A stretch of 64,000 bases of DNA from an uncultured beta proteobacterium (GCA_903844215.1 CAIMSP010000111.1:27597-91596), one strand, 5' to 3'; shown: positions 26,315-35,680, counted from the stretch's first letter. Notes: a model not told the origin generated them from the letters alone. A program made the numbers and translations.

Positions 26315-27712
26315 CTATAACCGAATCAAACCGTGCACCGCCGCCCCCGGCGCCAGCAGCCGCTTGACCAGCATGCGGTAACTGTCCAGATCGAAGGCCA
26401 GGGCCTGACGGGTCTGCAGCGCCTGTTCCAGTTCGACCTCGTCGTGCACCGTGGCCAGGTGGCACCAGTGCTCGAACACGTGGATGTCGGTGCGGCCGGT
26501 GAGCGGGTCGTGCTCGCGGATGCCGACTTTCCCGGTGAAGGGCCAGGCCTGCAGCCGCTGTTGCGCCAATGCCATTTGCAGGCGCAGAAAATGGCGCTCG
26601 GGCGCTTCAAGTCCACAGCACTGGCCTTGGCACTGACCGATCTGCTGCGCGAAACAGCGGCCCTTGCCCGACTCCAGACCCAGGGCCTGCGGACAAAGTG
26701 AATGCTCCAGCGCCAAGCTGCGCAGGGTGTCCAGCGCCTGGCGCTTGGATCGATACGGACCAAACAGCGAATCGAATGCACGCGGATCCAGCTCGTCGGT
26801 ACTGACCAGCGTCACGAGCGGCCGCGCCCGTGGGTCGGCGTTCAGGCGCCAGGCGCACAAGCTGTTCTGGCGCCGCAGTTGGCGGTTGTAGACCGGCTGC
26901 ATTTGCTTGACCAGGCGCGACTCCAGCAGCAAGGCCCCCAGTTCGCCGGCGGTCTCGTGCCACTGCACGCTGCGGATTTCCTGCGCGATGCGCATCTCTT
27001 TGGCGGCGCTGTGATCGGCTTGAAAGTGCGCCATCACGCGGCTGCGCAGCTTGACGCTCTTGCCGATGTACAGCGGCAGCGGTCCTTCGCCGTAGAACAG
27101 ATAGACGCCGGGCGTCTGCGGAATGCTCTTGATCGGCGTTTCCAGTTGCGACGGCAGGCTGGAGGCGCCGCCCAGCAGTTCCTGGGCAGTGGCATGCATC
27201 TTGTCTGGGCCGAATTCCTGCGTCGCCTGCGCCAGCCAGGCCAGCACCAGCTCCACGTCGCCCAGGGCGCGGTGCCGGTCGGCCGTGTGCAGGCCGTGAC
27301 GCTGCATGATCGCGTCCAGCCCGTGGCCGCGGTGCTGCGGATAGAGCTTGCGCGACAGGCGCACGCTGCACAGGGTTTTGACGCGCAGGTCGATCTGCAA
27401 GCGCTCGAATTCGTTCTTCAAAAAGCCGTGGTCGAAGCGCACGTTGTGCGCCACCAGCACGGCGCCATCGAGCAATTCCAGCAAGCGTGCGGCGACCTCG
27501 TCAAAGCCGGGCGCCACGGCCACCATGGCGTTGTCGATGCCGGTGAGGTTCTGGATAAAGGGCGAAATGCGCATGCCAGGGTTCACCAGCGTGCTCCAGC
27601 GCGCCACCTCCCGCCCCTGCTCGATGCGCACGGCAGCGATTTCGGTGATGCGGTCGTGCAACGGATTGGCACCCGTGGTTTCCAGATCAAGGACGAGGTA
27701 GCAGGGCAGCAT
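26315..27712 (-). CDS. DnaQ-type 3'-5' exonuclease fused to GIY-YIG (UvrC/Cho-like) nuclease
   Basis: A 465-residue fusion. Residues 1-165: DEDDh exonuclease with YLVLDLETTGANP, VAHNVRFDHGFLKNEF and HRALGDVELV. Residues about 200-290: GIY-YIG endonuclease of the UvrC N-terminal/Cho type, with PGVYLFYG, LYIGKSVKLRSRVMAHF and catalytic Glu in LLLESRLVKQMQPVYN. The remaining C-terminal region has a cysteine cluster (CFAQQIGQCQGQCCG) reminiscent of the Cho/UvrC region. Probably a DNA-repair nuclease that incises and resects damaged DNA. It lacks UvrC's C-terminal RNase H-like and HhH parts. Confidence 0.9.
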   Translation of the reverse strand: MLPCYLVLDLETTGANPLHDRITEIAAVRIEQGREVARWSTLVNPGMRISPFIQNLTGIDNAMVAVAPGFDEVAARLLELLDGAVLVAHNVRFDHGFLKNEFERLQIDLRVKTLCSVRLSRKLYPQHRGHGLDAIMQRHGLHTADRHRALGDVELVLAWLAQATQEFGPDKMHATAQELLGGASSLPSQLETPIKSIPQTPGVYLFYGEGPLPLYIGKSVKLRSRVMAHFQADHSAAKEMRIAQEIRSVQWHETAGELGALLLESRLVKQMQPVYNRQLRRQNSLCAWRLNADPRARPLVTLVSTDELDPRAFDSLFGPYRSKRQALDTLRSLALEHSLCPQALGLESGKGRCFAQQIGQCQGQCCGLEAPERHFLRLQMALAQQRLQAWPFTGKVGIREHDPLTGRTDIHVFEHWCHLATVHDEVELEQALQTRQALAFDLDSYRMLVKRLLAPGAAVHGLIRL

Positions 27713-27762
27713 GCTCAGTGTGTCCCGCTAGTCGAGGCCTTGCTTGAAGCGGCAGCGGCGCT

Positions 27763-28458
27763 TCATTCCTTGAGCACATCGAGCACGTCAGAGCGGAATT
27801 CGCGGCTGTACAGAATCACGATGATCAGTGCCGTGGCCAGCGTAAAGGCCAAGGGCGAAAAGAACCAGGCCATGCAGGCGAAGGAAAAGTAGTAGGCGCG
27901 CAGTCCGTCGTTGAAGGTGTCGGCGGCCAAGCCGAGCAAGGCGCTGGCGCGCCGCGCAAACTGCTCGCGGTCGGCACTGCCGGCGGCAAACTCCCGGGCG
28001 TCGGGCATGGAGCCGATAACGATGGCCGCAAAGGTGAACTGGCGCATCGACCAGGAAAAGCGGAAGAAGGCGTACACGAAGATCGTGATCAGCACCAGGA
28101 TCTTGAATTCAAACACCAGCACCGGCGTCTGCTGGGCAAAGGGGATTTCGCGCACCAGTTCCACCGCCTTGTCGGTGGTCCCGAGCAGCGCCAACAGGCC
28201 ACCGATGATCAGGATCGTGGTGGAGGCGAAAAAGGACGAGCTCGTGGACAGCGACTGCGTGATCACCCCATCGACCATGCGCACCTCGCGCGCCGTGCTC
28301 TGCAGCATCCAGTCGTGGCGGTAATGGTTGATGGTGGCGATGAGCGAGGGTCGGCGCAGGCTCCAGGCCGTGGCAAACCAGGCGTAGCCGATCCAGCCCA
28401 GCAAAAAAACTGCGACCGCAAGCCAGTCGCTCCAGGGTAACAAGGCAAACATCTTCAT
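27763..28458 (-). CDS. DUF599 membrane protein
   Basis: A 231-residue multi-pass inner-membrane protein. Seen: an N-terminal TM helix (WLAVAVFLLGWIGYAWFATAW), then TTILIIGGLLALLG, ILVLITIFVYAFFRFSWSMRQF, and a C-terminal pair around YYFSFACMAWFFSPLAFTLATALIIVILY. SWSMRQFTFAAIVIGSMPD and ADTFNDGLRAYYFSFACMAWF are characteristic of DUF599. Function unknown. Stands 50 bp after the nuclease gene's start on the same strand, so possibly cotranscribed upstream of it. Confidence 0.87.
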   Translation of the reverse strand: MKMFALLPWSDWLAVAVFLLGWIGYAWFATAWSLRRPSLIATINHYRHDWMLQSTAREVRMVDGVITQSLSTSSSFFASTTILIIGGLLALLGTTDKAVELVREIPFAQQTPVLVFEFKILVLITIFVYAFFRFSWSMRQFTFAAIVIGSMPDAREFAAGSADREQFARRASALLGLAADTFNDGLRAYYFSFACMAWFFSPLAFTLATALIIVILYSREFRSDVLDVLKE

Positions 28459-28516
28459 GCCTGCATCATAGCCAGCGCGCTAAATCGGCCTTCAATTCAC
28501 CTCAGCCCGACCCTCA

Positions 28517-28528
28517 CCCGCAAGCGGG
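28517..28528. other. small hairpin CCCGC-AA-GCGGG
   Basis: Perfect 5-bp stem upstream of the DUF599 gene and just beyond the flavoprotein terminator. Possibly part of the same termination region. Confidence 0.3.
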
Positions 28529-28538
28529 CGAGGCAGAC

Positions 28539-28563
28539 AAAAAATGCTGCCCGTGGTCGGGCA
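28539..28563 (-). terminator. Rho-independent terminator of the WrbA-like gene
   Basis: On the minus strand TGCCCG-ACCA-CGGGCA is followed within a few bases by six T residues (A-run 28539-28544 on the plus strand). Starts 12 bp after the flavoprotein stop. Confidence 0.7.
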
Positions 28564-28574
28564 AGCAAGCAGGA

Positions 28575-29129
28575 TCAGCCGTGCAAACGAGCCGCGACAG
28601 CCGCCACGCGCTGGCCGAACTGGCGCGCCGTTTCGAGGTCGCCTGGCAACATTTCTGCGACCGACGCGTCGGACGGCGTCTGTGCCATCGCGCCAGCGGA
28701 GGAACCCACATAATTGAGGTCGTTGCGCTGCGCCGCCTTGCTGTTGTTGGGCTTCATGCCCGTGCCCACCCAGATGCCGCTGTGCTGCATCGCCAGCGTG
28801 AACAGGTAGTGCAAGGTGGAATGCTTGTCGCCGTTCATGGTGGCGCTGTTGGTGAAGCCGGCGAACAACTTGTCTTTCCAATCCTGGCTGTACCAGGGCT
28901 TGCTGGAGGCGTCGGCAAACTTCTTGAACTGCCAGCTCACGCAGCCCATGTAGGTCGGGCTGCCCATGATGATGGCGTCGGCCGCAGCCAGGGTTTCCCA
29001 GCCCCCCTCGGGCAGATTGCCCTCGGCGTCGATGGCGACCAGTTGGGCGCCTGCGCCCTCGGCCACCGCCTGCGCCATGCGCAAGGTGTGTCCGTAACCC
29101 GAATGAAATACCACAGCGACTTTGGCCAT
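28575..29129 (-). CDS. WrbA/flavodoxin-like NAD(P)H:quinone oxidoreductase
   Basis: FMN-dependent oxidoreductase of 184 residues, probably reducing quinones by two electrons to limit redox cycling. Seen: N-terminal FMN phosphate-binding loop VVFHSGYGHTLRMAQ, IIMGSPTYMGCVSWQFKKFAD, and the mid-region KDKLFAGFTNSATMNGDKHSTLHYL, as in flavodoxin-fold quinone reductases. Cytoplasmic. Lies 43 bp after the pirin stop in the same direction, so pirin and this gene likely form an operon. Confidence 0.9.
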   Translation of the reverse strand: MAKVAVVFHSGYGHTLRMAQAVAEGAGAQLVAIDAEGNLPEGGWETLAAADAIIMGSPTYMGCVSWQFKKFADASSKPWYSQDWKDKLFAGFTNSATMNGDKHSTLHYLFTLAMQHSGIWVGTGMKPNNSKAAQRNDLNYVGSSAGAMAQTPSDASVAEMLPGDLETARQFGQRVAAVAARLHG

Positions 29130-29172
29130 TTGGTTTGCTCCTTAAAAAGCGGTTGAAAAAAAATTGTTGGGC

Positions 29173-29871
29173 TCAAGGCGCGAGTTCGAACACCAGCACC
29201 TCGGCGTCGCGTGCACCATCCAGCGTGAGCTGCGTCTCGCCTTCGAGCAGCGCCGCGTCGCCCGCGTTCAAGCTCACGCCGTTGGCACGCAGCGCGCCGC
29301 GCACCAGGTGCACGTAGCACTTGCGCTGCGCATCGAGCGCCAGCGTGCTGCTCTGCGTGCCATCGAACAGGCCGGCGTAGAGTGACGCGTCGGCATGGAT
29401 CGTGACCGAGCCCTGGGCGCCGTCGGGGGAGGCGACCAGGCGCAACTGGCCGCGCTTTTCGTCTTCGGAAAAGGTCTTTTGCTCGTAGCCCGGCGCAATC
29501 GATTTGGCGCTGGGTTCGATCCAGATCTGAAAGAAGTGCGTCTCGGTGGGCGCGTGATTGAACTCGCTGTGCTGCACGCCGCTGCCCGCGCTCATGCGCT
29601 GCACGTCGCCCGGCGGGATCGCCGTGCTGTTGCCCATCGTGTCCTTGTGCGCCAACTCGCCCGACAGCACATAGCTCACGATTTCCATGTCGCGGTGGCC
29701 ATGGGTGCCAAAGCCCGTGCCCGGTGCGATGCGGTCTTCGTTGATGACGCGCAGGTTGCCCCAGCCCATGTGCTGGGGATCGTAATAGCCGGCAAAGGAA
29801 AAGCTGTGGCGCGACTTGAGCCAGCCATGGTCGGCATCGCCGCGGTCCAACGATTTGCGAACGGTCAACAT
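29173..29871 (-). CDS. pirin-family bicupin protein
   Basis: A 232-residue bicupin. Metal-ligand motifs are intact in the N-terminal cupin: GFGTHGHRDMEIVSYVLSGEL (two His) and GSGVQHSEFN (His and Glu). Bacterial pirins include quercetin 2,3-dioxygenases and regulators of redox enzymes; which applies here is unknown. The ATG at 29871 has AGGAGGA upstream, so I prefer it to the longer frame from 29901. Divergent from a LysR gene, the classic regulator-target layout, and followed by a quinone reductase. Confidence 0.92.
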   Translation of the reverse strand: MLTVRKSLDRGDADHGWLKSRHSFSFAGYYDPQHMGWGNLRVINEDRIAPGTGFGTHGHRDMEIVSYVLSGELAHKDTMGNSTAIPPGDVQRMSAGSGVQHSEFNHAPTETHFFQIWIEPSAKSIAPGYEQKTFSEDEKRGQLRLVASPDGAQGSVTIHADASLYAGLFDGTQSSTLALDAQRKCYVHLVRGALRANGVSLNAGDAALLEGETQLTLDGARDAEVLVFELAP

Positions 29872-29949
29872 GAAGCGGTCCTCCTGAAACAACAGGCCCA
29901 ACTATAGGTTGGCGGCGCGCTTTCGGGAGCCACGAAATTTGATGTCATC

Positions 29950-29966
29950 ATTCACATACTTTGAAT
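29950..29966. promoter_or_regulatory. candidate LysR-type operator between pirin and lysR genes
   Basis: ATTCA-CATACTT-TGAAT, 5-bp dyad with 7-base centre containing the T-N11-A type spacing, 16 bp before the LysR start in a 110-bp divergent region. Position fits autoregulation plus control of pirin. Confidence 0.5.
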
Positions 29967-29981
29967 GAATAGGCGATACCG

Positions 29982-30935
29982 ATGCAAAGTCCACGCAATG
30001 TTCTGACACCCGACGCCTTGTCCATGCTGCAGACGATTGCGCGCACCGGTAGTTTCGCCGCCGCCGCGCGCGATCTGGGCCTGGTGCCCAGCGCGCTGAC
30101 GTACCGGGTACGGGTGATCGAGGAGGCACTGGATGTGCTGCTGTTCGATCGCCGCGCGCGCCGCGCCCTGCCCACCCCGGCCGGACTGGAACTGCTGCGC
30201 GCCGGCGAACGCCTGTTGGGGGAAATCGACGCCATCGCGAACCGCGTCAAGCGCGTGGCCACGGGCTGGGAGCCGCAACTCACGATCGCCGTGGACAGCA
30301 TCATCTCCCGGGGCGTGGTGATGGAGTTGTGCGAGGCCTTCTTTGCCCTGGAGGCGCCTGCAGGTCCGGCAACGCGCATCAAGCTGCGCGACGAAACCCT
30401 GGGCGGCACGCTTGAGTCGCTGCTCAGTGGCAAGGCCGACCTGGCCCTGGGCGTGACGCTGGACGCGGCCAGCAGCGCCGACGTGCTGAGCCATCCCTTG
30501 GGCAGCGTGCGCTTCGTCTATGCTGTGGCACCGCACCATCCGCTGGCCGCCGCGGCTGAGCCGCTGAGCGACGCGCTGCTGCAGCGCCACCGCGCCGTGG
30601 CCGTGGCCGACACGGCGCAACGCGGCGCCGCTCTGAGCATCGGTTTGCTGGGCGGGCAGGACGTGCTGACGGTGGCCTCGATGCAGGCCAAGCTGGACGC
30701 GCAACTGCGTGGTCTGGGTGGCGGCTTCGTGCCCGAGTGCATGGCCCGCGCCTACCTTGAGACCGGGCGCCTGGTGGCCAAGAGAGTGAGCCGGCCCGAG
30801 CGCGTTGCGAGCGTGCGTTACGCCTGGCGCGGCGCCCATGCGTCGGCCCAGGGACGAGCGCTTCAATGGTGGCTGGGACAGCTCGAAAAGCCCGCCACGC
30901 GCAGCGCTTTACTGGCACAGCACCGAGGCGTGTAA
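29982..30935 (+). CDS. LysR-family transcriptional regulator
   Basis: A 317-residue regulator. N-terminal winged helix-turn-helix (residues about 8-67: LSMLQTIARTGSFAAAARDLGLVPSALTYRVRVIEE), then a periplasmic-binding-protein-like effector domain about 95-300 (LTIAVDSIISRGVVMELCEAFF). The recognition helix has LTYRVR in place of the more common VSRQIR. Divergent from the pirin/quinone-reductase pair, which is its most likely target. Effector unknown. Ends 34 bp before the FAD oxidoreductase. Confidence 0.93.
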   Translation: MQSPRNVLTPDALSMLQTIARTGSFAAAARDLGLVPSALTYRVRVIEEALDVLLFDRRARRALPTPAGLELLRAGERLLGEIDAIANRVKRVATGWEPQLTIAVDSIISRGVVMELCEAFFALEAPAGPATRIKLRDETLGGTLESLLSGKADLALGVTLDAASSADVLSHPLGSVRFVYAVAPHHPLAAAAEPLSDALLQRHRAVAVADTAQRGAALSIGLLGGQDVLTVASMQAKLDAQLRGLGGGFVPECMARAYLETGRLVAKRVSRPERVASVRYAWRGAHASAQGRALQWWLGQLEKPATRSALLAQHRGV

Positions 30936-30969
30936 AGTCACAGCCTGGACAGACACAAGAAAGACAGCT

Positions 30970-32013
30970 ATGACAACACCCCAACACATTGCCATCGTCG
31001 GTGCCGGTATGGCCGGAATTGCCTGCGCCCGCACGCTGGTTCAGGCCGGTCACCAGGTAACGCTGTTCGAGAGATCGGCGTCCGTCGGTGGCCGCATGGC
31101 GACGCGCAGTACGCCCTTTGGCGACTTTGATTACGGCGCGCAGTACTTCACCGCCCGCGACGCACGCTTCATCCGCGCGCTGCAAACCGCGCCCAGCGTT
31201 TGCAAGCCCTGGAGCGCCAACACCGTGCGCGTGCTCGATGCCCAGGGGCGCGTGACCGAGAGCGCCCTGCCGGCACAGGAGGCGCACTGGGTACCGGCAC
31301 CGGCCATGGACGCGCTGCCGCGACACTGGGCGGCGCCGCTGATCGAACGTGCCTGCGTCGAGTTTCAGACCCAGGTCACACGCATCGAGCGCGATGCCGT
31401 GCAGCCCAAAAAATGGCAGCTGCGCAGCAGCGGCGAACAGGATGCGCAGCACGTCTTCTCTGGCTTCGACGCCGTGCTGCTGGCCATCCCGAGCGGACCC
31501 TGCCTGCGCTTGCTGAGCGCCTCAGACCTGGCGCCGGCCTTGAAGAAAGCGGTGGAAAAGGCCGAGGTCTCGCCGTGCTGGACACTGATGCTGGCGTTCC
31601 CGCAAGCGGCTCAGGCCAACTTGAGCAGCCTGGGCCCGCAGTGGAACGCGGCGCGCAGCACGCACCACCGCATCGCCTGGCTGGCGCGCGAATCGAGCAA
31701 GCCGCAACGTCTGAGCGTGGAGCGCTGGACGGTGCAAGCCAGCGTCGCCTGGTCGCACGAGCATCTTGAAGACGACGCGCCCCGGGTGCAGGCCAAGTTG
31801 CTCAAGGCGTTCACCGAAGTCACCGGCATCCGCGCCGAACCCAGCCACGTCGAGGTCAAACTCTGGCCCTTTGCCCAGACCATCAAGGCGGTGGGCAAGA
31901 CCCACCTCTGGGACGCGAAGGCGCGCCTTGGCGTGTGCGGCGATTACCTGCTGGGCTGCCGGGTGGAAGATGCCTTTGTCTCCGGGCTCGAATTGGCACT
32001 TGCGGTGGCGTGA
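30970..32013 (+). CDS. FAD-dependent amine oxidase/renalase-like oxidoreductase
   Basis: A 347-residue flavoprotein. Seen: N-terminal FAD-binding Rossmann motif [17 protein letters not shown] with [14 protein letters not shown] (the GG doublet after the acidic residue), [12 protein letters not shown], and the C-terminal FAD contact [21 protein letters not shown]. This is the NAD(P)/FAD oxidoreductase group near renalase (COG3380-like). Substrate unknown. Start at 30970 chosen because it places the dinucleotide fold at the N-terminus. Its stop overlaps the GTG of gluQ (GTGA). Confidence 0.88.
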   Translation: MTTPQHIAIVGAGMAGIACARTLVQAGHQVTLFERSASVGGRMATRSTPFGDFDYGAQYFTARDARFIRALQTAPSVCKPWSANTVRVLDAQGRVTESALPAQEAHWVPAPAMDALPRHWAAPLIERACVEFQTQVTRIERDAVQPKKWQLRSSGEQDAQHVFSGFDAVLLAIPSGPCLRLLSASDLAPALKKAVEKAEVSPCWTLMLAFPQAAQANLSSLGPQWNAARSTHHRIAWLARESSKPQRLSVERWTVQASVAWSHEHLEDDAPRVQAKLLKAFTEVTGIRAEPSHVEVKLWPFAQTIKAVGKTHLWDAKARLGVCGDYLLGCRVEDAFVSGLELALAVA

Positions 32014-32912
32014 ACCCGCCTGCGACGGCTTACACCGGCCGCTTTGCGCCCTCGCCCACCGGGCCGCTGCACGCCGGTTCCCTGGTCGCCGCCCTGGCCA
32101 GTTGGCTTGACGCACGCGCCTGGGGGCTGAACCACCCCGGATCCAACGGCCGCTGGCTGATCCGCATCGAAGACCTGGACCAGCCGCGCTGCCTGGCCGG
32201 TGCAGACCGGGTGATCCTGGGGCAACTGGCCGATTGCGGCCTGCTCAGCGATGCGGCGCCGCTGTGGCAATCCCAGCGAACGCCGCTTTATCAAGCCGCC
32301 CTGGAGCAACTGCTGGCCAACGCCCAAGCCTACCCCTGCGGCTGTTCGCGCAAGGACGTGGAACAGGTGCTCGCCGCGTCGGGCTCAGGGCGGGCTCGGC
32401 ATGACGAACTGATTTATCCGGGGACCTGCCGCCACGGGCTGCATGGCAGAAGCGCACGCGCCTGGCGTTTTGCCGCGGCCAGCGAAACGGTGCTCTGGAC
32501 CGATCGACGTCTGGGCCTGCAACAGCAGGACGTGAGCCTGCAGGTCGGCGACTTCGTGCTCAAGCGCGCCGATGGCGTCTTCGCCTACCAGCTCGCCGTG
32601 GTCGTGGACGACGCCGCTCAAGGCGTGAGCCACGTGGTGCGCGGCGAAGACCTGGCCGACAACACGCCGCGCCAGATCCTGCTGCAGCGCGCGCTGGGAC
32701 TGCCCACGCCGCACTACCTGCACACGCCGCTGGTGCGCGGTGCTGACGGTGACAAGCTGTCCAAACAGAACCAGGCCCAGGCCTTGGACACGCGCGCGCC
32801 CTTGGCGGCCCTGAACGCGGCGGCCACGGTGCTGGCGCTGCCCGCGATGTCAGGCACCCGTGCCGAGGCCTTGCAGGCCTGGGTCAGGGCCTGGGCTGAT
32901 CGCACCCCTTGA
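32010..32912 (+). CDS. gluQ: glutamyl-Q tRNA(Asp) synthetase
   Basis: Glutamylates queuosine at position 34 of tRNA-Asp. A truncated GluRS-like enzyme of 300 residues: HIGH-like [24 protein letters not shown], a zinc-binding pattern with CGCSRKD and [21 protein letters not shown], and KMSKS-like GDKLSKQN. It lacks the anticodon-binding domain, as expected of GluQ-RS. The GTG start overlaps the preceding stop (GTGA), implying coupled translation. First of three RNA-modification genes in a row. Confidence 0.94.
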   Translation: MNPPATAYTGRFAPSPTGPLHAGSLVAALASWLDARAWGLNHPGSNGRWLIRIEDLDQPRCLAGADRVILGQLADCGLLSDAAPLWQSQRTPLYQAALEQLLANAQAYPCGCSRKDVEQVLAASGSGRARHDELIYPGTCRHGLHGRSARAWRFAAASETVLWTDRRLGLQQQDVSLQVGDFVLKRADGVFAYQLAVVVDDAAQGVSHVVRGEDLADNTPRQILLQRALGLPTPHYLHTPLVRGADGDKLSKQNQAQALDTRAPLAALNAAATVLALPAMSGTRAEALQAWVRAWADRTP

Positions 32913-32988
32913 CGCCGCGCCTTTGGCCGAGGCAACGATAATCGGGCACCGCCCCCAGGGCGCGCACTTTCAACTTAACCAAGCCACC

Positions 32989-33804
32989 ATGGGACACGAA
33001 AACATCATGCCGAGCTCGCTTGCCGATCCGCAGGCACAGGCCGCGCCAAGACCCGCCGGGGCGCCCGCCGACGTCGCCTTTCCCAAGGCGATACGCAGTT
33101 TTGTGCGTCGCGCCGGGCGCACCACCGGCGGCCAAGCCAAGGCCGTGCTCGATCTGGGGCCGCGCTTTGTGCTGCCCTTCAGCCCCAGCACGCTGGATTT
33201 TCAGGCGGCGTTTGCGCCGCCGGATGCCTCGCTGTTGCATGCGGGCTCGGCCGACGGCGAACGCGAAACCATCCTGGAGATCGGCTTTGGCATGGGCGAA
33301 GCCACGGCCCAGATCGCCGCCCTGCTGGCGCAAAAAAACTTTCTTTGCTGCGAAGTGCATGAGCCCGGCGTGGGCGCGCTGCTCAAGCGCATTGGAGAAC
33401 AGGGCTTAAGCAACATCCGCATCCTGGCGCATGACGCGGTGGAAGTCATCGACCACATGCTGCCGGTCTGGAGCGCCAGCGCCCCGGACAAGGGGCTCGA
33501 CGGCGTGCACATCTTTTTCCCCGACCCCTGGCACAAGAAGCGCCACAACAAGCGCCGGCTGATTCAGGCACCACTGATTGCCAAACTGGCAGCGCGCCTC
33601 AAGCCCGGCGGCTATCTGCACTGTGCCACCGACTGGCAGCCCTACGCCGAGCAGATCCTGGAGGTCCTGAGCGCCGAGCCGCTGTTGACGAACAGCGCCG
33701 AAGCCTATGCGCCCAAACCCGACTATCGGCCGCTGACCAAGTTTGAAAACCGTGGCATCCGGCTGGGCCACGGCGTGTGGGACATCGTGTTCGTGCGCAG
33801 GTGA
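32989..33804 (+). CDS. trmB: tRNA (guanine46-N7)-methyltransferase
   Basis: SAM-dependent formation of m7G46 in the variable loop of tRNAs. 271 residues from the ATG at 32989 (a second ATG at 33007 is possible; neither has a strong ribosome-binding site). Seen: RSFVRRAGRTTGGQ, SAM-binding LEIGFGMGEATAQIA, FLCCEVHEPGVGALL, and the signature HIFFPDPWHKKRHNKRRL with downstream LKPGGYLHCATDW. The N-terminus is longer and Ala/Pro-rich. Its stop overlaps the pseudouridine synthase start. Confidence 0.96.
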   Translation: MGHENIMPSSLADPQAQAAPRPAGAPADVAFPKAIRSFVRRAGRTTGGQAKAVLDLGPRFVLPFSPSTLDFQAAFAPPDASLLHAGSADGERETILEIGFGMGEATAQIAALLAQKNFLCCEVHEPGVGALLKRIGEQGLSNIRILAHDAVEVIDHMLPVWSASAPDKGLDGVHIFFPDPWHKKRHNKRRLIQAPLIAKLAARLKPGGYLHCATDWQPYAEQILEVLSAEPLLTNSAEAYAPKPDYRPLTKFENRGIRLGHGVWDIVFVRR

Positions 33805-34697
33805 ATCCGCCGCTTGCCACCCGTGACGGCGTGGCGCCCAGCTGCGTCTCCTTGCCCGCCGGGCCCTGGCCCACGATGCAGGCCTATCTGCTACAGCGCT
33901 TTCCCGCGATTGCCGAAGCCGAGTGGCGTCGGCGCATGGCCGGGCTGGAACTGCTGGACGAATTCGGTGTGGCGGTCACACCCGAGCGCCGCTATCAGCC
34001 CCATATCCGGCTCTACTACTACCGCAGCCTGGCGCACGAGACGCGCATTCCCTTTGACGAAGTGCTGCTGTTTCAGGACGCGCACCTGGTGGTGGTGCAC
34101 AAGCCGCATTTTCTGCCGGTCACCGCCGGTGGGCAGTATGTGCAGGAAGTGCTGCAGGTGCGCCTGAAGCGCCGCCTGCAGATCGACACGCTGCAACCGA
34201 TTCACCGCATCGACCGCGAGACGGCGGGCGTGGTGGTGTTTTGCGTGCAAGCGCAGGAGCGCGACGCCTACCACGCGCTGTTTCGCCGGCACGCGGTGCA
34301 AAAAACCTATCAGGCGATCGCTCCCTGGCGGGAAGCACTGAGCTTTCCGCAGACACGGCACAGCCGCATTGTCCGGGGTGAACCGTTCTTCCGTCAGTGC
34401 GAAGTGGCGGGAACGCCGAATGCGCAGACCGAGGTGGACGTGCTTGAGGTTAAGGGCCAGCGCGCGCGTTATCGGCTGGCCCCGCACACCGGGCAAAAGC
34501 ACCAACTGCGCGTGCACATGGCCGCCTTGGGATTGGCACTGGAGAACGATCCGTTTTACCCTGAGGTGCGACGCGCCCAGGGCGAAAGCGACGATTGGAG
34601 TCGGCCGCTGCAACTGCTGGCCAAAGCCATTTCCTTTGTGGATCCGATCACCGGGCAGCAGCGGCTCTTCGAGAGCCCGCAGGAACTGCGGCTGTAG
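33801..34697 (+). CDS. RluA-family pseudouridine synthase
   Basis: Isomerises uridine to pseudouridine in tRNA or rRNA. 298 residues from a GTG overlapping the trmB stop (GTGA). Seen: catalytic HRIDRETAGVVVF (Asp), LVVVHKPHFLPVT, VQKTYQAIAPW, TEVDVLEVKGQRARYRL and KHQLRVHMAALG. The N-terminal part (LLQRFPAIAEAEWRRRM) resembles an S4-like segment. Specific target position cannot be told; it belongs to the RluA/TruC group. Third gene of the gluQ-trmB-pseudouridine synthase run. Confidence 0.92.
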   Translation: MNPPLATRDGVAPSCVSLPAGPWPTMQAYLLQRFPAIAEAEWRRRMAGLELLDEFGVAVTPERRYQPHIRLYYYRSLAHETRIPFDEVLLFQDAHLVVVHKPHFLPVTAGGQYVQEVLQVRLKRRLQIDTLQPIHRIDRETAGVVVFCVQAQERDAYHALFRRHAVQKTYQAIAPWREALSFPQTRHSRIVRGEPFFRQCEVAGTPNAQTEVDVLEVKGQRARYRLAPHTGQKHQLRVHMAALGLALENDPFYPEVRRAQGESDDWSRPLQLLAKAISFVDPITGQQRLFESPQELRL

Positions 34698-34708
34698 TTC
34701 CTGCCGGA

Positions 34709-35680
34709 TCAGGCCGGCGCGTTCAAGGCGTTGAGCGCCCTGCCCTGGGTCCAGAAGGCGATCAGGTTGTCGGCGGCCAGGTCGGCCATGGCCCGTCGCG
34801 TGGGCACGCTGGCGCTGGCGATGTGCGGCGTCAGCACCACGTTGCGCAGCGCCAGCAAGTCGGGATGGACCTCGGGCTCGCCTTCGAACACATCCAACCC
34901 GGCCGCCGCGAGCTTGCCTGCGGCCAGCGCCGCCGCCAGCGCCACATCGTCCACGATGCCGCCGCGGGCGATGTTCACCAGCGTCGCTGTGGGCTTCATC
35001 AAGGCCAATTCCGCACCCCCTATGGCGTGATGCGAGGCCGCAGAATAGGGGAGCACCAGCACCAGGTGATCGGCGCTCTGGAGCAGTTCTTCCTTGCCCA
35101 CGTAGCGCGCCTGGCACTGCGCCTCGGTGGCGGCGTCGAGGCGCGAGCGGTTGTGATAGACCACCTTCATGCCAAAGCCCAGGGCGGCGCGGCGCGCAAT
35201 GCCCTGGCCGATGCGGCCCATGCCCAGAATGGCCAGCGTGCTGCCGTGGATATCGGCCCCGGCAAACATGTCGTAGCGCCATTTTTTCCACTGGCCGCTG
35301 CGCAGGAATCGTTCGCTCTCGCTGATGCGCCGCGCCGTCGCCATGAGCAAGGCGAAGCCGAAGTCGGCCGTGGTCTCGGTCAGCACGTCGGGCGTGTTGG
35401 TTCCCAGCACCCCGGCGGTGCTCATCGCGCTCAAGTCAAAATTGTTGTAGCCCACGGCCATGTTGGCGCAGATCTTCAGTTGCGGGCAGGCGGCCAGCAG
35501 GGCCGCGTCGATACGCTCGCCGGCCATGGTGTAGATACCCCACTTGCCCTGCAACTTGGCGATCAACTGCGCCGCCGTCCAGCTCTCGTCGAGCTGATTC
35601 GACTCGACCTCGAAGGTGTGCTGCAGGCGCTCGAGCACCTCGGGAAAGAGCGCTCGCGCGACCAGAATCTTTGGCTTCAT
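34709..35680 (-). CDS. D-2-hydroxyacid dehydrogenase (glyoxylate/hydroxypyruvate reductase type)
   Basis: NAD(P)H-dependent reduction of glyoxylate or hydroxypyruvate, 323 residues. Seen: N-terminal substrate-domain strand KPKILVARALFPEVLERL, MAVGYNNFDL, nucleotide-binding LAILGMGRIGQGIARRA, catalytic Arg in NIARGGIVDD, and the Glu/His pair in DVFEGEPEVHPDL with LTPHIASAS. ATG at 35680 chosen as it begins directly at the first strand. Convergent with the pseudouridine synthase gene (11 bp apart) and just after nhaD on the same strand. Confidence 0.92.
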   Translation of the reverse strand: MKPKILVARALFPEVLERLQHTFEVESNQLDESWTAAQLIAKLQGKWGIYTMAGERIDAALLAACPQLKICANMAVGYNNFDLSAMSTAGVLGTNTPDVLTETTADFGFALLMATARRISESERFLRSGQWKKWRYDMFAGADIHGSTLAILGMGRIGQGIARRAALGFGMKVVYHNRSRLDAATEAQCQARYVGKEELLQSADHLVLVLPYSAASHHAIGGAELALMKPTATLVNIARGGIVDDVALAAALAAGKLAAAGLDVFEGEPEVHPDLLALRNVVLTPHIASASVPTRRAMADLAADNLIAFWTQGRALNALNAPA

